From Bdellovibrio sp. (lineage in GTDB: Bacteria; Bdellovibrionota; Bdellovibrionia; Bdellovibrionales; UBA1609): 6,758 bases of DNA. The stretch covers positions 1 through 6,758 of the forward strand of contig RFKI01000132.1 of the NCBI GenBank assembly GCA_003694355.1. The letters are read 5' to 3'. Below, one piece after another: positions 6,187-6,758 of the stretch. Position numbers and translations under genes: made by a program. Position 1 is the first letter of the stretch. Every line of letters starts with the position of its first letter. Below the pieces are notes generated by a model that did not search any database, had not been told where the DNA came from, and was given only the letters and a program-made list of their open reading frames with translations.

Positions 6187-6653
6187 ATATTTTCCTTAAG
6201 ACGCTCATTCTCTTTTTCCAAAACATGAACGAGGGTTTTTAAGTCGGAAACCTCTTCTTTTAATTGTACAATTTGTTCTTCCTTTTCTTGCAAGACAAGA
6301 GCATAGGCTCTTTTGATCTCTGCAAGCATTTCATCTATGCTGGACTTTAGACCAAAAATTGAAGAATCTATGGAAGTTTTAAATTCAAGACTGTTTTCCG
6401 ATGGACGGCTTTGAGGTTTAGAAGATGAGGCACATTTTTTTTGAAAATGTGCCTCATCATCGATGGCAGCACTTTTTTTCTTTGTCGGGACATTGAGTTG
6501 TTTTCTATTTGTTTTTAAGGGTTCATCAATTAAGTAATACTTACCTCCTCTAAGTTGACTATTCACCTTCCCGGCCTTAATTCGTCTTCTTAGAGTTGAA
6601 AGACTCACTCCATACTTAAGTGAATACTCTGTTAAGGTTAACCACTGGCTCAA
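6141..6653 (-). CDS. Helix-turn-helix / coiled-coil protein, unknown function
   Basis: This 170-residue protein is not recognised as a named family. Residues 3-42 look like a MerR/excisionase-type winged helix-turn-helix: WLTLTEYSLKYGVSLSTLRRRIKAG, then a short wing around RGGKYYLID. Residues 45-100 are polar, rich in Lys/Ser and probably disordered. Residues 103-157 form a strong charged coiled coil (EKEEQIVQLKEEV; LEKENERLKENMKEA), so it probably dimerises or binds a partner and DNA. The start is TTG (6651-6653), the only start-like codon after the in-frame stop at 6675-6677. It is preceded by a G6 run (6660-6665, minus strand) at 6-nt spacing. The start overlaps the TGA of an upstream frame by 4 nt, suggesting translational coupling. 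The TAG stop at 6141-6143 overlaps lon's TAA. A perfect 15-bp hairpin sits in the linker-coding region. Confidence 0.75.
   Translation of the reverse strand: MSQWLTLTEYSLKYGVSLSTLRRRIKAGKVNSQLRGGKYYLIDEPLKTNRKQLNVPTKKKSAAIDDEAHFQKKCASSSKPQSRPSENSLEFKTSIDSSIFGLKSSIDEMLAEIKRAYALVLQEKEEQIVQLKEEVSDLKTLVHVLEKENERLKENMKEASAPIDSWLETL
6424..6458. repeat. Perfect 15-bp inverted repeat with 5-nt loop inside the HTH gene
   Basis: GATGAGGCACATTTT (6424-6438) and AAAATGTGCCTCATC (6444-6458) are exact reverse complements around the loop TTTTG (6439-6443). Pairing also holds at 6421/6461 and 6422/6460, with one mismatch between. On the coding (minus) strand it encodes residues DEAHFQKKCAS (66-76) of the disordered linker. 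It has no following T-tract in either direction, so it does not look like an intrinsic terminator. It may be a protein-binding palindrome, an mRNA hairpin or a small inserted palindromic element. Confidence 0.85.
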
Positions 6654-6758
6654 AAGATTCCCCCCTTCAGATGACTATTCATCTCTGTTTTTAAATCTAA
6701 CATAGGGTCTAAAGATGTAAAGGCCAATTTTTCCAAAGGATATCCTGGACCTTGGTCC
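6650..6758 (-). CDS. C-terminal fragment of an upstream gene, unknown product, 5' part outside window
   Basis: The frame read from 6757 is open for 35 codons, beginning DQGPGYPLEKLAFTS and ending HLKGGIF, with TGA at 6650-6652. The TGA overlaps the TTG start of the next gene (shared bases 6650-6653), a common arrangement in coupled operons. Codon choice is ordinary for this DNA. A competing frame read from 6758 is open for 27 codons but uses AGG and ATA and stops earlier (TAG, 6675-6677), so I favour this one. The fragment is too short to name. Confidence 0.45.
   Translation of the reverse strand, partial: DQGPGYPLEKLAFTSLDPMLDLKTEMNSHLKGGIF

Noticed and set aside
6204..6240. CTCATTC/GAACGAG stem plus T5 as a lon terminator
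   Set aside because: The seven-pair stem has a mismatch and a 16-nt loop, with two G before the T5; it lies within the opposing gene and could easily be chance.
6675..6758. Alternative 27-codon minus-strand frame at the right edge, ending TAG at 6675-6677
   Set aside because: It uses rarer codons and leaves a gap to the next gene, while the neighbouring frame ends in a start-overlapping TGA typical of coupled genes.

Overview
This window comes from an AT-rich, Gram-negative chromosome. Codons favour A/T at third positions, and the coding strands are dense with AAA, GAA and TTT. An MltA-type murein transglycosylase with a lipoprotein signal peptide implies an outer membrane. A near-consensus sigma-54 promoter, a homogentisate-pathway gene pair and a bacterial LonA fit a proteobacterium-like lineage. 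A low-GC Bdellovibrionota-type bacterium would be compatible, but that placement is a guess without database support.

Left block (1-2469, minus strand). Three genes are read leftwards in a probable operon: a fumarylacetoacetase (fahA), a 123-residue four-helix membrane protein, and an mltA gene whose 3' end, including its catalytic Asp region, lies outside the window. fahA is divergent from maiA (2525-3175, plus strand), which encodes maleylacetoacetate isomerase. The two enzymes catalyse consecutive last steps of tyrosine/homogentisate breakdown, from maleylacetoacetate to fumarylacetoacetate to fumarate plus acetoacetate. They share a 55-bp spacer carrying two interleaved sigma-70-like promoters. 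The maiA promoter sits so close to the ATG that its mRNA should be leaderless or nearly so.

Middle gap (3176-3714). This 539-bp stretch has no long gene but is not empty. It contains an almost perfect sigma-54 -24/-12 element, TGGCAC-N5-TTGCT at 3295-3310. About 24 nt beyond the predicted start site is a 37-codon ORF with its own ribosome binding site, encoding a single-span membrane peptide (3345-3458). Upstream dyads at 3198-3212 and 3208-3255 lie where an enhancer-binding protein would be expected. The rest, up to lon, is AT-rich with short repeats and no convincing promoter.

Right block. lon (3715-6144, plus strand) encodes a complete ATP-dependent LonA protease with an unusual lysine-rich C-terminal tail. 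It converges on an unrecognised helix-turn-helix/coiled-coil gene (6141-6653, minus strand), and the two stop codons overlap in the four bases CTAA. An imperfect inverted repeat brackets this junction. The helix-turn-helix gene starts with TTG, overlaps the end of an upstream gene running off the right edge, and contains a perfect 15-bp hairpin within its linker-coding region.

The observations most worth following are the sigma-54-driven small membrane ORF and the perfect palindrome embedded in the helix-turn-helix gene. No mobile element, CRISPR array, tRNA or rRNA was seen.
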